Positions 21,171 through 32,342 of a stretch of 64,000 nucleotides of DNA are shown here, piece by piece. The notes under the pieces were generated by a model that was not told the origin of the DNA, ran no database searches, and saw only the letters and a list, made by a program, of their open reading frames with translations. Made by a program: the position numbers and the translations under genes. Each line of letters opens with the position of its first letter. Within the stretch, counting starts at the first letter, position 1. This stretch comes from Dugong dugon (Eukaryota; Chordata; Mammalia; Sirenia; Dugongidae). The stretch is from positions 136,240,734-136,304,733 of the forward strand of contig CM057462.1 of assembly GCA_030035585.1 (NCBI GenBank), in the 5' to 3' direction.

Positions 21171-22268
21171 TTGCCTTTGCATTACACCTGGACGTATACA
21201 TGTGTCTGCCACACCAAACAGGAATCATTAGAAGTAAAATGGAGAGATATATGAGCTGGTGCTGAGTCCTAGATAAATTATTACTTAAACAAGTCTATCT
21301 TTAGATGGACATAACCTTAGAGAGTATTCCTTCCACCACCCTTGTGGAGATTTTAGGCAGAAAGAGAGCCTTAGATAGAACTCTTAAGGCACTTTTAACT
21401 TCTATGTGCCATAGAAAGAACTGTAAGATACCACATGTCCTTGGAGCAGGGTTGATGTGGGATGTAGTTGGGAGCCCAGCTATGGTACCTGCCAGAAGTT
21501 CCATAGAGACCTGGCAGGGCTTCAGTGATGGCGATAGCCAAGAACATCACAGCCACAGTCAAGACCTCTTAGCACCGGTAAGTGAAGGTAAGTTGAGTCA
21601 GGAGGGGAGAATTTCTGGGCCCTAATTAGATCAAAGAGGATGCAATAAATTCCCCAACCACAAACTTTAACATGGTATGTCAATAGATGCAAGGACTTAT
21701 GTTTGCAGATCTTATATTCCCTTCCTCTCAATCACTTCTCTCCATTTTGCAACTTGAAACCATCTTGGAAAGGAGCTGGAGGAAAAAGAGGAAATTTGAA
21801 AGACAAAGAATTTACCTGAATAATACTGTTACCTAAGGACAAAATTTAGATTACCAAATCAAAATAAATTACTGGATTAAACCAAATTATATTTTCCCTG
21901 CTACCCAGCATTGTTGGTAAGGGGGGCAGGGAGATGGTTTTAAGAAAGATGATGTAAGTTATTGGGAATCAACTATATTTTCTACGGATATCTGTGTAAA
22001 TTTGGGATTCATTTACAAACACATACGCTGATTTAGTGCAAATGAAGTAAAAGTGGTTATGTCTTTTGTTTACAGTAACCATGGTGGGATTGGCCATTGT
22101 TAGGACAGTCAAGAGTTAAAGATAAAAATCAAACTATCAGGTATGAGAAGAGGTCACAAAATTTGAAACATCTGAACTTTTATATTAAATGTCCAGGCAG
22201 ATCTGAGGCAGCTTATTAAATCACAAAATATTCCTCCAATAATTATGAGAGCAGCAATATTTTTTTCT
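21171..22268. other. Unique intergenic DNA with an unexplained open frame
   Basis: A + strand open frame of 106 codons at 21305-21625 contains 'MCHRKNCKIPHVLGAGLMWD' but resembles no family I know, and no splice-site or promoter context supports it. No named repeat is recognised here. Confidence 0.4.
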
Positions 22269-22269
22269 T

Positions 22270-22375
22270 TTTCTTTTTTTTAACTAATGTATCTCCAGAC
22301 TCTTCAAGAGAACCTGGAATATAATAAATAAATATTTACTAAATGTATTAATGAAGAATGAATTATGAATGTCAA
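22270..22375 (+). mobile_element. L2 LINE 3' terminus
   Basis: 'atgtatctccagactcttca' followed by 'taataaataaatatttacta' and an 'aatgaagaatgaat' ending is the usual L2 3' end. Confidence 0.45.
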
Positions 22376-22483
22376 GGTTAGGAGGTCAACCTGTGAGTTT
22401 GATTTACTGACTTTCCTTCTGGTCCTAACTGGCAGTCTCAAATGTTTCCAAGGCTAGTTATAATTATATGAGTTCATATAAAC

Positions 22484-22650
22484 AAACAAAAAAAAGTCAA
22501 ACTTATTGCCGTCGAGTCAATTCCAACTCATAGTGACACTATAGGACAGAGTAGAACTACTCCATAAGATTCCCAAGGAGTGGCTGGTGGATTTGAACTG
22601 CTGACCTTTTGGTTAGCAGCTAAGCTCTTAACCACTATGCCACAAAATCC
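22484..22650 (-). mobile_element. AfroSINE, short type
   Basis: Antisense: 'ttgccgtcgagtcaattcca', 'ggacagagtagaactactcc', 'ggttagcagctaagctctta'. Nearly complete. Confidence 0.9.
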
Positions 22651-22990
22651 ATCTCTGTTGCCCCCACAGCTACATCTCTAGAGTAGACATTTCTACACTT
22701 TAAAAAAAGTACAAGGATCTTCTTCATTGTAACATAACACAGGAGAGAATGTCTCTTCCTAACCTGGCTTTAATGGGTGATTGGATGACCTGAAGATAAA
22801 TGGATTTTCCAATATAACAGAAAAATGCTACAGAACAAGTAGAATATTCTTGTGAAATTAGAGACATAGCATTTCAAAACTTATTATACATGTTACCTTA
22901 TTTGTAATTCTCTATATTTAAAAACTCGTAGTCTTTATGAAAAAATTAATAAAATCTTACTGAAACCTACCTAAATACTCTTTTGTAAGC
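22651..22990. other. Unique intergenic DNA
   Basis: No gene or repeat recognised between two AfroSINEs. Confidence 0.4.
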
Positions 22991-22998
22991 CAATGAAA

Positions 22999-23163
22999 CA
23001 AACAAACAAAAAAACATTGCCATTGAATCGATTCTGGCTCATAGTGACCCTACGGAACAGAGTAGAATTTCCCCATAGTGTTTCCAAGGAGCTGGTGGTG
23101 GACTTGAACTGCTGACCTTTTGGTTAGCAGCCGAATGCTTAACCACTGCGCCAATAGGTATAT
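22999..23163 (-). mobile_element. AfroSINE, short type
   Basis: Antisense and nearly complete, with 'ttgccattgaatcgattctg' and 'ggttagcagccgaatgctta'. CAATGAAA at 22991-22998 and 23164-23171 is a perfect 8-base target duplication. Confidence 0.95.
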
Positions 23164-23171
23164 CAATGAAA

Positions 23172-23510
23172 GTATAGCAATACAATGGACTACTTCAAAG
23201 CATTAAAAATGTTGTTATGCATATGTGTTAACATGGATTGTTTTCAGTGATATATTATTAAGATGGAAAAAACCTGCTTACAAATTAGTGAGCACTTGTA
23301 TAATGGATTCTCCCCTACCCCCTAAACTTTTTTTGAATGTGTATTTATATGATAGAAAAATCTCTGAGAGGTTACCACCAAAAGGTTAACAGAAATTGTC
23401 TCTAGAAGAAGAATCACCAGTGGGTTTTTTATTTCCCCTATTTAAGTATTGTATGAAATTTTTTGACCACCACATGTCTGTCAATTTGTTGTACTATGTA
23501 ATACAATCAT
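23172..23510. other. Unique intergenic DNA
   Basis: AT-rich; nothing recognisable before the RTE element. Confidence 0.4.
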
Positions 23511-23529
23511 TTCAGGGGTAGCATATGAT

Positions 23530-25830
23530 CAAGAACTGAGGGTCTTCAAGGAAAAAGTCCAAGCTGCACTGAAGGCGTTGTCGAAAAACAAGGCTCCAGG
23601 AATTGATGGAATACCAACTGAGATGTTTCAACAAATGGATGCAGTGCTAGAGGTGCTCACTCATCTATACCATGAAATTTGGAAGACAGCTACCTGGCCA
23701 ATCAACTGGAAGAGATCCATATTTGTGCCCATTCCAAAGAAAGGTGATGACATTATTGAACAAATTATTAATGTCACATGCAAGTAAATTTTTGCTGAAA
23801 GGAATTCAAAATCGGTTGCAGCAGTACATCAACAGGGATCTACCAGAAATTCAAGCCCGATTTAGAAGAGGACACAGAAGTAGCCATATCGTTGCCAATG
23901 TCAGATGGATCTGGCTGAAAGCAGAGAATACCAGAAAAACCTGCGTTTTATTGACTATGCAAAGGCATTTGACTATGTGGATCATAACAAGTTATGGATA
24001 ACATTGCAAAGAATGGGAATTCCAGAACACTTAACAGTGCTTATGAGGAACCTTTCATAGACCAAGAGGCAGTCACTGGTACAGAACAAGGCGATATTAT
24101 GCAGTTTAGAATGAGGAAAGATGTGCATCAGGGTTGTATCCTTTCACCATGCTTATTCAATCTGTATGCTGAGCAAATAGTCTGAGAAGCTGGACTATAT
24201 GAAGAATAAGATTGGAGGATTGGAGGAAAACTCATTAACAACCTGTGATATGCAGATTACACAACCTCGCTTGCTGAAAGCTAAGAGGACTGGAAGCACT
24301 TATTGATGAAGATCAAAGACTACAGTCTTCAGTATTGTACAAACAACACGAGGGTGACGTCTGACCTCCTCTAACTACAAAAGGGGGACAGAGAATCAAG
24401 ATCAACAGCCCAAGGCTGACTCTATGAAATAGCGTCACACATGCCTCCTTTCCCTGCTATCTTTACCAATCCTGACAACAACCGTCTGCCCCACGGCACT
24501 CTCTACTTCTCTGCTGGGTTCAATAATTCATTGCAATAGCCACACAGAACTCACAGACAACACTCACCATTATGGGGTTTATTAGGGAAGTAACAGGTTA
24601 CAATTTAGGCTCAGGAACACTCAAGATACAGTTCTTCCATCAGGACAGCCTGTTTTCAGCTGTGCTCACGGGCACAACTCTCTCTGGCCCTACGCCTCTG
24701 CCCTGCTCAGACAACTGTTACAAAGCTCTTTTAGCTCCTGCCAACAAGTCCCCAGAGGCACCCTAGGCACTCAGCTTTCTTGCTCCATGGGCTGGGAAGC
24801 CCACTGCTCAATCTCCTGCCAGTCTCTCTTGCCACCGCTTTTCACCATCTTTAGGGTTACAGCTCGGTCTCCTGGTTCCGGGATCTTCTCAGCACAAGGA
24901 TCCTGGGCCCATGGGATGTGCTCTCTGCTCCTGGTTGTTCTTCTTTGGTCGTGGTAGGATCCTCTCTCTCCTGCCTCTGGGGTGTCTCACCTCAAGCCCA
25001 GTGGGATGGCAAAACTGACCAATCACTTCGGTGGGTCACAATTACCCTATCTGCAGTCTCTCCCAATCATTTGGGTGGGAGTTAGAAGACCATGGTGAGA
25101 AAGGCCACACAAAAGCCATCCATCACTCCACAAGTATGGATTACACCTCAATATAAAGCAAACAAAAATCCTCCCAACTGGACCAATAAGCAACATCATG
25201 ATAAACAGAGAAAAACTTGAAGTTATCAAGGATTTCATTTTACTTGGATCCACAATCAATGACCATGGAAACAGTAGTCAAGAAATCCAACAACATATTG
25301 CATTGGGCAAATCTGTTGCATAAGACCTCTTTAAAGTGTTGGAAAGCTAAGATGTCACTATGAGGGCTAAGGTGCGCCTGACCCAAGCAATGATCTTTCC
25401 AATCACCTTATATGCATGCAAAAGCTGAACAACGAATAAGGAAGACCTAAGAAGAATCGATGTCTTTGCATTGCGGTATTGGCAAACAATATTGAATATA
25501 CCATGGACTACTAGAAGAACGAACAAGTCTGTCTCGGAAGAAGCACAGCCAGAGTGCTCCTTGGAAGTGAAGCAAGGATGGCGAGACTTTGTCTCAGGTT
25601 TTGGACATGTTTTCAGGAGTGACCAGTTCCTGGAAAAGGACATCATGCTTGGTAAAGTAGGGAGTCAGTGAAACAGAGGAAGACCCTCAATAAGATAGAT
25701 TGACACAATGGCTGCAACAATGGGCTCAAACATAGCAATGTTTGTGAAGATGGTGCAGGACCAGGCAATGTTCCTTTCTGTTGTACACAGGGTTGCTATG
25801 AGTCGGAACCAACTCAACGGCACCTAACAA
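23530..25830 (+). pseudogene. RTE reverse transcriptase remnant
   Basis: RTE proteins copy their RNA into DNA at a nicked target. Visible here: 'KNKAPGIDGIPTEMFQQMDA' (RT entry motif, about 23584), 'VPIPKKGD' (about 23735), 'DVHQGCILSPCLFNLYAEQI' (about 24120, palm region), then a decayed YADD-type box near 24250 reading YADY. After the LTR come 'KDFILLGSTI' (about 25225) and 'RRIDVFALRYWQTILNIPWT' (about 25455). Several in-frame stops and shifts break it even apart from the LTR. It is a relic. Confidence 0.85.
24336..25132 (-). mobile_element. Solo LTR (class III-type target duplication) inside RTE
   Basis: A 797-base fossil LTR running 'tgtacaaacaacacg' to 'catcactccaca' on the + strand (TG...CA). 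AGTAT stands at 24331-24335 and 25133-25137, a perfect 5-base target duplication. The antisense 'ggggtttattaggg' gives an AATAAA on the - strand, so the LTR reads leftward. It is more GC-rich than its surroundings and unlike the other LTRs in the window. No internal genes remain. Younger than the RTE. Confidence 0.85.
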
Positions 25831-25840
25831 CAACAATTAC

Positions 25841-26470
25841 AATGACATACTTTATAATCAGAAAACGATAAAGACATTTTTAGGTTTAAGGTTTATATAC
25901 ATCAATGTGAATAAATAATCAGGCGCCATTATAAAGCATAAAAGGACATAGTCACCACAAGTTAAATACTAACCAGCACACAGAGTTCCTCTTCCATGTT
26001 GTAGGATAAATAGAGAGGAATATGACGAATTAATCAAGTTTTTTTTCCACTGTACTCATGAGGAGGCACATCCTTGACTAAGTATCTTGCATTTGAGTAT
26101 TATTGGAGACCACAGTCACTCCCTCTTTCCTCACATGTCTATAGAGAGGGGAAGACTTTTGCAATACTTCTGAGGAAGGAGAAGCAATTATTTATTTTAG
26201 TAATGAAAGCTAGTATATTAAATCATTTACTCTCCGCACAATCCAATTAGGAAGTTTGGGCTCCTGACCACAGGGAACACTACATTTCTCCGGGATTGAG
26301 TAAATATTTCCTGACACCATCTCCATCAATCACTTCTTCTTCCTGACTAGAGAAGGAGTGATTTAAATGACTGATGAAGAGGAACTTTGGGCATATTTAT
26401 TAGAGATGGAAATTCTCTATTGAAGCATGGGCAATGAGTAATTCATCTCTTTCCTCTATCTCTCTTTTAG
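25841..26470. other. Unique intergenic DNA
   Basis: No gene or named repeat recognised. Confidence 0.4.
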
Positions 26471-26474
26471 TTTG

Positions 26475-26587
26475 TTTTAACTTCACCAGTCCTCAATATC
26501 CTCATCTGGAACAGGGAATAAACATCTCTACCTTAAATCTCTTTGCGTAAAACCTGGCACCTTGTTAAGTGCTCAATAAATGTTAGT
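26475..26587 (+). mobile_element. MIR SINE 3' part
   Basis: 'ctcaatatcctcatctggaa' and 'cttgttaagtgctcaataaa' 'tgttagtt' follow the sense MIR 3' order. Confidence 0.55.
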
Positions 26588-26950
26588 TGTCATCAAGGCA
26601 GCTTGGACTCATGATAACCTCATGTACAAGAGAATGGAACATTGCCTGCTCCTGTGCTATCTTCATGATCATACATAAATTAGAGCCCATTGCTGCAACC
26701 ACTGCATATTTTGAGTGCCTTCCAACTGAGGGGACTCATCTTCCAGCAGTATATTGAACAGTATTCTATTGTGATCAGTAAAGTTTTCATTGGATATTTT
26801 CTTTTTCAGAAGTAGGTCTTCAGGCCTTTCTTCCTAGTCTACCTTAGTCTGGAAGCTCCACCAAAACCTGTCAACTATGGGTGACCCTGCTGGTATTTGA
26901 AATACTGTTGGCATAGCATCATAGCAACATGCAAGCCACCACAGTATGAG
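26588..26950 (-). mobile_element. SINE with RTE-type 3' end (second copy of the tRNA-Gly-headed family)
   Basis: Read on the - strand it has the body phrases 'ccaatgaaaactttactgat' and 'gatgagtcccctcagttgga'. About 150 bases then match the RTE 3' end ('gcagtggttgcagcaatggg', 'caatgttccattctcttgta'). The element at 3070-3391 shares this body ('ccaatcaaaaccttatagat'). The tRNA-like head is worn or lost in this copy. Confidence 0.65.
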
Positions 26951-27371
26951 AAACTGACAGGCAGTTGGTGGAAATAGTAGTTATTATAATCAATATCTTT
27001 GTTGTTGCTTTAAGAAGGAAAGAGGTCAATTTAAGTAGGGGGTAAAATTTTAAAACAGCAGCTGGGCCTGGCTGAAAGAACGAAAGTAACAAAGAGAAAT
27101 ACAACTTTGGCAACAAATGGAGCATTGCCCGAAAAGAGATGGCAATGAGCAATGCTTGGGCTGCCATTGAAGGAGTGAGACAAATTCAAGTTCTACCAAC
27201 TCGAAAACTGGGGAAGGCAGCGTTGGGCAAAGTGCACATGAGAAGGATATATTTATCCTCTCTTAGGGGCACAAGTATTGAAAAATTCAATAGCATGGAT
27301 CTATTGAAGGAAAATCTCCAGCTGAGGAAAATGCAGAGACAAGGGAAAGATCTCCCTAAGACACAGGATTC
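26951..27371. other. Unrecognised sequence, possibly an old repeat
   Basis: A + strand open frame at 27139-27387 ('MAMSNAWAAIEGVRQIQVLP') runs into an AfroSINE and has no family signature. I cannot name a repeat here. Confidence 0.35.
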
Positions 27372-27545
27372 ATCCTGTTGCTGTTGAGTCAATTTCTACT
27401 CACGGTGACCCTATAGGACAAAGTAGAACTGCTCCATAGGTTTTCCAAGGATGTAATCTTTACGGAAGCTGCGGACGGCTGGTAGGTTTGAGCCGCGACC
27501 TTTTGGTTAGCAACCAAAAGCTTGACCACTGCACCACCAGGGCTC
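27372..27545 (-). mobile_element. AfroSINE, long type
   Basis: Antisense: 'ttgctgttgagtcaatttct', 'cggtgaccctataggacaaa', 'ggttagcaaccaaaagcttg', ending 'caccaccagggctcctt'. Confidence 0.9.
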
Positions 27546-27562
27546 CTTATAAAACTCATGCA

Positions 27563-27640
27563 CAAAAAACCAAACCCATTGCCATCAAGTTGTTTCCGAC
27601 TTACAGCAGCCCTATAGAACAGAGTAGAACTGCCCTAATG
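27563..27640 (-). mobile_element. AfroSINE tail fragment
   Basis: 'aaaaaaccaaacccattgcc' to 'cagagtagaactgccctaat': only the tail half of a SINE, next to the fuller copy at 27372-27545. The head half is missing. Confidence 0.85.
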
Positions 27641-28900
27641 GATTCACAGACCCAAGGAATTCCAGAAGATGAAGTAGCAGCTGACAAATGGCATACTGCT
27701 AAAAATGCCTTTAGATATTTCTAGGGTTGGAGATATCCAGAAAAAGAGCAGAAGATTGACATTGCGGGGAATGCAGTGCAATGAACTCTGCTTGGAAAGT
27801 TGACTCTTAAAAAGTAGGGCACCCAGCTCTCAAGAGAGTGGAGGTTGTATCCTTAGGCAGAGTCTTCACTCCATCCAGCATCTGCATGCCAGAATCAAAG
27901 GAAATAAGGGAAAGAAATTATGTGAAATGAAAGTAACGTGAAAGAAGAGAGCTTCAAGTAAGACCTGGAGGCTGGACCGTCCATCACAGCAAATTTGTAA
28001 TTTTTTCAAAATATAGGAATGTGTCAAATGTGGGAAACAATGTCACAATTAACCTCTTAATGAGTGAATTCTTATAATAGGATTTAAGTTAGTTTAAGGA
28101 TTCAACATTAACTTTCCTGGACTATCAGGCATTCTGACAAGGCTGAAATCAAAACTATTTAATTTTTTTCTGCTATGGTTCAGTGATGGAAATTGCAGTG
28201 TGACTCTGTATTATATTATGTATGGAGACAACGCGGGGTGGGGGGGTGAAATTAGCTTGTCTATTCTAAATTGTATGGGTTAAAGCTGTGGCTGAGATTA
28301 TTTTATGTATCCTATTCGCTCTTTGGATTCTTTGACTGATGACATGTCACACATAAGTGTGACTTGGAATTGAATGACTTGTATATAGATTAATTAAATG
28401 TTTAAGTCGGGAAAGTTGCTACACTTATTCCCATAAAAAAAGGTCAACTTACTCTCGAAAGAGCCCAGATGTCGTGTTAGAGCAGTCTTTCTGGGAAAAA
28501 AAATTGGATAGGTACGATCTTGGACTTTTAATTTCTTTGAAATTTGATTAACTTTAACAGATTTTGCTTTGGGTCTTTAATTTCTCTCTGAGGATGAAGT
28601 AATAGGAAGAATTCCATGTTCAAGTTTGGGATACATTATGAAGTTGCATTGCATTAGTGAGGATACTTTTGCTTTTGTTTGAGTTTTTTGTATCTTCTCT
28701 AATAAACTATGTTTGACAATGAGGCTGAGTATAATTTGGGACTGGAAATTGAATAAAGAATGAGTTTTTGGTTAAAAAGACATTGTGGCCTGTGAGTTAA
28801 ATCAATTAATGATTTATTCTACACTATTCGGAACTTCCTGAATGTAAAAACCTTACTGTCTCTGAAGGACACCCAGAGGGCCAGTGGTAGGAAGTGGGAC
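27641..28900. other. Unique intergenic DNA
   Basis: No gene or named repeat recognised. A G run occurs near 28236. Confidence 0.4.
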
Positions 28901-28904
28901 TCCG

Positions 28905-28972
28905 CTGGCACCTTACTAGGGTCGCTAGGAGTCAGAAAAGACTCTACAAGGCAACGGTTTTAGTTTTGTCCT
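28905..28972 (+). mobile_element. AfroSINE tail fragment
   Basis: 'ttactagggtcgctaggagt' and 'caaggcaacggttttagttt' match the 3' tail of AfroSINE; the rest is absent. Confidence 0.7.
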
Positions 28973-29275
28973 CTGAAGAGGGTAGCTACAGCCCTTGATG
29001 ACACTAACCATTAAACATACAAAGGGTTTGAGAGTGTTAGGGAAGGAAGAAAGCCCATTCTCTGATTTCTTTCTCTTTTCTCTCTTGGAAGGAGGAGAAT
29101 CTGAATACACTCCCTGCAGCAGCAGAGGAAATAGCTGATTGGTGATCACTAAGAAAGCTTAACATCTTAGGGGGCTGGGATGCAGTGCTAAAAAGCTGCA
29201 TTGCTAAGTGAATTTCCTCTCCCCCACCCAAGCCAGTTTACCCTGAAGTGCTGAGGAGTCATCTTGTACTCCCAT
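28973..29275. other. Unique intergenic DNA
   Basis: No gene or named repeat recognised. Confidence 0.4.
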
Positions 29276-29279
29276 TACC

Positions 29280-30150
29280 CTTCTAGCAGCTTCTTATTAA
29301 ACTGAATACGCAACTACATATACAACTCAGCCATTCGCTCTTCAGCATTCATTCCAGAGAAGTGAAAGTTTATGTTTACACAAAAACCTGGACATGGGCA
29401 TTCTTAGGAGCTTATTTTCCATAGCCTCAAACTGGAAACAACCCAGACATCCTTTAAAAAGTGAATGGCTAAGCAAACTGTGCTATTTCTATACTATGGA
29501 ATACTACTCATAATATAACGGAACAAAGCTACTGCTACACAAAACAAATCCGATGACTCTCCTGAAAGCATGCAGAGTGAAAAAACATCAATCTCAGTAG
29601 GTCACATACAGTGGGATTTCATTTCTAGGACGTTCTTATAATATCGAAAGGGAGAACTATTAGTGGTTGCCAGGTGTCAGGAATGGAGTGGGGGAGACGA
29701 AGTTGTGTGCGGTAGAAAGAGCCAACATGAAGGATCCTTGTGATGATGGAACTACTCTGTATCTTGACGCTATCAATATCAATATCCTAGTTTTGAAACT
29801 GTACTAGAGTTTCACAAGATGTTACCATTGGGGGAAACTGGGTAGTGGGTACTCAGCATCTCTCTGTATTATTTCTCACTACTGCATGTGAATTAATGGA
29901 CCCTGATGGCACAATGGTTAAGCGCTCAGCTGTTAACCAAAAGGTTGTTAGTTCAAACCCACTGAGTGGCACTGCAAGAGAAAAGACCTGGCAATCTTCT
30001 CATAGAGATTACAGCCTATGAAACCCTACGGGGCAGTTCTACTCTATCCTATAGGGTTGCCATGAGTTGGAATGGACTCCAGGGCACAAAGCAACAAAAA
30101 CGACAGCACGTGAACCTACAATTACGCAAAATAAATAGTTTAATTTAAAA
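29280..30150 (+). mobile_element. Ancient L1 (L1M-type) 3' end, holding an AfroSINE
   Basis: 'aaactggaaacaacccagac', 'atggaatactactcataata', 'gtggttgccaggtgtcagga' and 'ctactgcatgtgaatt' follow the 3' end of mammal-wide old L1s in sense orientation. It resumes as 'cctacaattacgcaaaataa' after the SINE. It is diverged and non-coding. Confidence 0.75.
29893..30105 (+). mobile_element. AfroSINE, long type, inside ancient L1
   Basis: Head 'ggcacaatggttaagcgctc', middle 'agacctggcaatcttctcat', tail 'ttgccatgagttggaatgga'. Flanked by GCATGTGAA (29884-29892) and GCACGTGAA (30106-30114), a near-matching 9-base target duplication. Confidence 0.9.
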
Positions 30151-30730
30151 AAGAAAGATAGCACTGGAGTAAAGAAGAGATCTCCTAAGGAAGATTCCAG
30201 AATTCTATAGTCAAAGAGACAGTAGCTACTTAAGGGATTGGGGCTAGGGGGCAACAACACAGGTTTCTGAGCATGTACCAGGGAAAGATTAGGTGGGAAT
30301 ATCGGCATTTAGGGGGAAGTGAAATGGATAGTAGGGGGAGACTAAAAATATTTGCATCTCATTCTAAGAAAGAGAAATGCTAAAATGTATAATCACATAC
30401 AAAAATAAAGACAGAGCATCTTATTGAAACAGGAGCAAAAGAAGAAATAAAGAGAAAGAATAAAAACTTTTATGTACTGTGGTTATGTGAAATGCATTAG
30501 TTGAGGCTTAAAGAATGTGGAGAAGTTAGGTAAACTGATAAGGGGACTGGAATAGTGAGAGGGCATGTTCTAGCTAGAGGTGTAAATCACACACAAAAGC
30601 TCAGGGCTGTGACTGTGGAGTGCATTTGAGGAACTGCTGCTGATTGGGTGTGGCTGAAACTGAAAATGAGGTGCATTTACAGAACTTGTAGGGGTTGTCA
30701 GGGCCAAGCAAGAACTGTCTGTGAGCCAAG
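30151..30730. other. Unique intergenic DNA
   Basis: A- and G-rich; no gene or repeat recognised. Confidence 0.4.
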
Positions 30731-30732
30731 CG

Positions 30733-30947
30733 AAACCAAACCAAACCAGGTGCCGTAGAGTTGATTCTAACTCATGGCAACCTCACGTGTTGTGAGTAGA
30801 ACTGCATTCCATGGGGTCTGAATGGTCATGACCTTTCAGAAGCAGATCACCAGGCCTTTCTTCAGAGGTTCCTCTGGGTGGGTACAAAGCACCAATCTTT
30901 CATTTAGTAGCCCAGCACATAACCATTCGCACCACCCAGAGACTCTA
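30733..30947 (-). mobile_element. AfroSINE, old and diverged
   Basis: Antisense: 'ccgtagagttgattctaact', 'gagtagaactgcattccatg', 'caccaggcctttcttcagag'. The head complement is worn. This is the long type. Confidence 0.8.
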
Positions 30948-30962
30948 AGCTGGGCCAAGCAG

Positions 30963-31372
30963 TGTATCGGTGTCCTAGGGCTGCCATAACAAAGCACCAC
31001 GCGCTGAGTGGTTTAATAAAAACAGAAATTTATTGTCTCACAGTCCAGAAGGCAAGAGTGTATTTGCAGGGACATATTTTCTCCAAATGTCTTGGGGAAG
31101 ATCCTTTCTGGTCTCACTCTGCTTCTGGTAGCCCCGGGCATTCCTTAGCTTGAAGCTGCAGGGTAACTTTCGCTAACATGGCAGTCTTCCCTCTGTCTGT
31201 CACTCACCCCCTTTTACAAGGAGTCACTCAGATTAGGACTCACCCTACTCCAGTATGGCCTCGTGTTAACTGATAACCTCTTCAAAGACTCTATTTCCAA
31301 ACAAGGTCAAGTTCACAGGTAGCAGAGTTTAAGACCGCAACATGAATTTTAGGATACAATTCAGTCTATAAC
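30963..31372 (-). mobile_element. MLT1-type MaLR LTR, antisense
   Basis: 'tcctagggctgccataacaa', 'ttattgtctcacagtccaga', 'gactctatttccaaacaagg', ending near 'attcagtctataac'. This is the antisense order of the mammal-wide MLT1 LTR. Solo fossil, old by its divergence. Confidence 0.8.
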
Positions 31373-31640
31373 TGTCCTCTATCCTGAAAGCAGCAGGGAA
31401 CTATTGCAGACACAGAAGCCTATTTGCCTGTTTGCTCTTCCTTACTCTCTCCCTTACTCTTTTTCTTCTCTCCTACCTTCCTTCCCTCCCGCCTTTCTTC
31501 TCTATTCATCCCATATTTTTCCCTACGATTCAGCAATGCACTGTACTAGGGGCAAAGAATGTAGAAAGAAATAAGACACAGTGTCAGCTCTGAAGGGTTA
31601 ATAGTCTAATAAAAGGGGGGGGGGAGCAAATTCATTTATC
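31373..31640. repeat. Unique DNA with pyrimidine tract and poly(G)
   Basis: A C/T-rich tract at about 31435-31505 and an 11-base G run near 31614. No gene is visible. Confidence 0.6.
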
Positions 31641-31800
31641 TTACTATCATTGGAATTTCTTTTTTGTTTTCATTGATGAAAGAAATGAAAGTCAAAATAA
31701 CGTGTATTAAAACCTATAATGTTCCAGAGTCTGTGGTCAACATTCTACCTGTGTTATCTCATTTTATCTTCACAATTAACACATGAAGTAAGAAAATCAT
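31641..31800 (-). mobile_element. MIR SINE, antisense
   Basis: 'tgtggtcaacattctacctg', 'tatctcattttatcttcaca' match the antisense MIR core. Diverged. Confidence 0.55.
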
Positions 31801-32331
31801 GTAAAAACATATTGTATTATATAAATGCTTCTCATAATTAAAATTCTGTGGAATTCTGTCCCTGAGGTGTTCAGAAACCGTCTAGGCAGCCATCTGTCAT
31901 GACAACTCGAGTGAAACCCTGGGAGATGCTGCAATCCTTGGCCCAGTGAAGTCATCAGCTTCTATTTCGAGAATTCTGGAATTCTGGAATCAGGTGGAAG
32001 TAGCTGTGAACTCTTGCACTAGCCTCAAAAGATGATGGTTTTTTGTCTTTTGCTTGAAAGAAGAAACCAATGTTTTACTGTATCTTCTCACTAAAAATGG
32101 CGTACAATTTCCCCTGGGGTGATGCTGGCTATGCTCATGCCAGGGCCAGCTTCCAGAGGATTTTTATTTGGCTTGCCTAAGTTCTCTGAGGAGGTCAGCT
32201 CTTAAGACATTCTTCCCTTCGGATTTCATTAGTTGATAATTGTATTGCACTTAAGTTTAAATGGTGGAGTAAAATGTCCATATATGGATATGTTTATATG
32301 GATATAAAATTGAATCATAGTTCTCATGACT
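31801..32331. other. Unique intergenic DNA
   Basis: Contains a short tandem 'gagaattctggaattctgga' at about 31970. No gene or repeat family recognised. Confidence 0.4.
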
Positions 32332-32342
32332 ATACTACTCAT

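Larger units (their letters stand above)
23512..25840 (+). mobile_element. RTE LINE (BovB-like clade), 5'-truncated, split by a solo LTR
   Basis: A sense-strand RTE that keeps the reverse transcriptase and the 3' end. It ends in 'ggttgctatgagtcggaacc', 'cggcacctaacaacaacaa'. The endonuclease half is missing through 5' truncation. A 797-base LTR lies at 24336-25132 with a perfect target duplication, and the RTE resumes in the same frame region after it. Without the LTR the remnant is about 1.5 kb. Confidence 0.9.

Noticed and set aside
21305-21625. 106-codon + strand open frame as a host exon
   Set aside because: No recognisable domain, no convincing splice context, and length within chance expectation for this base composition.
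27139-27387. 82-codon open frame as a coding exon
   Set aside because: It ends inside an AfroSINE and matches nothing I recognise; an old unnamed repeat is as likely.
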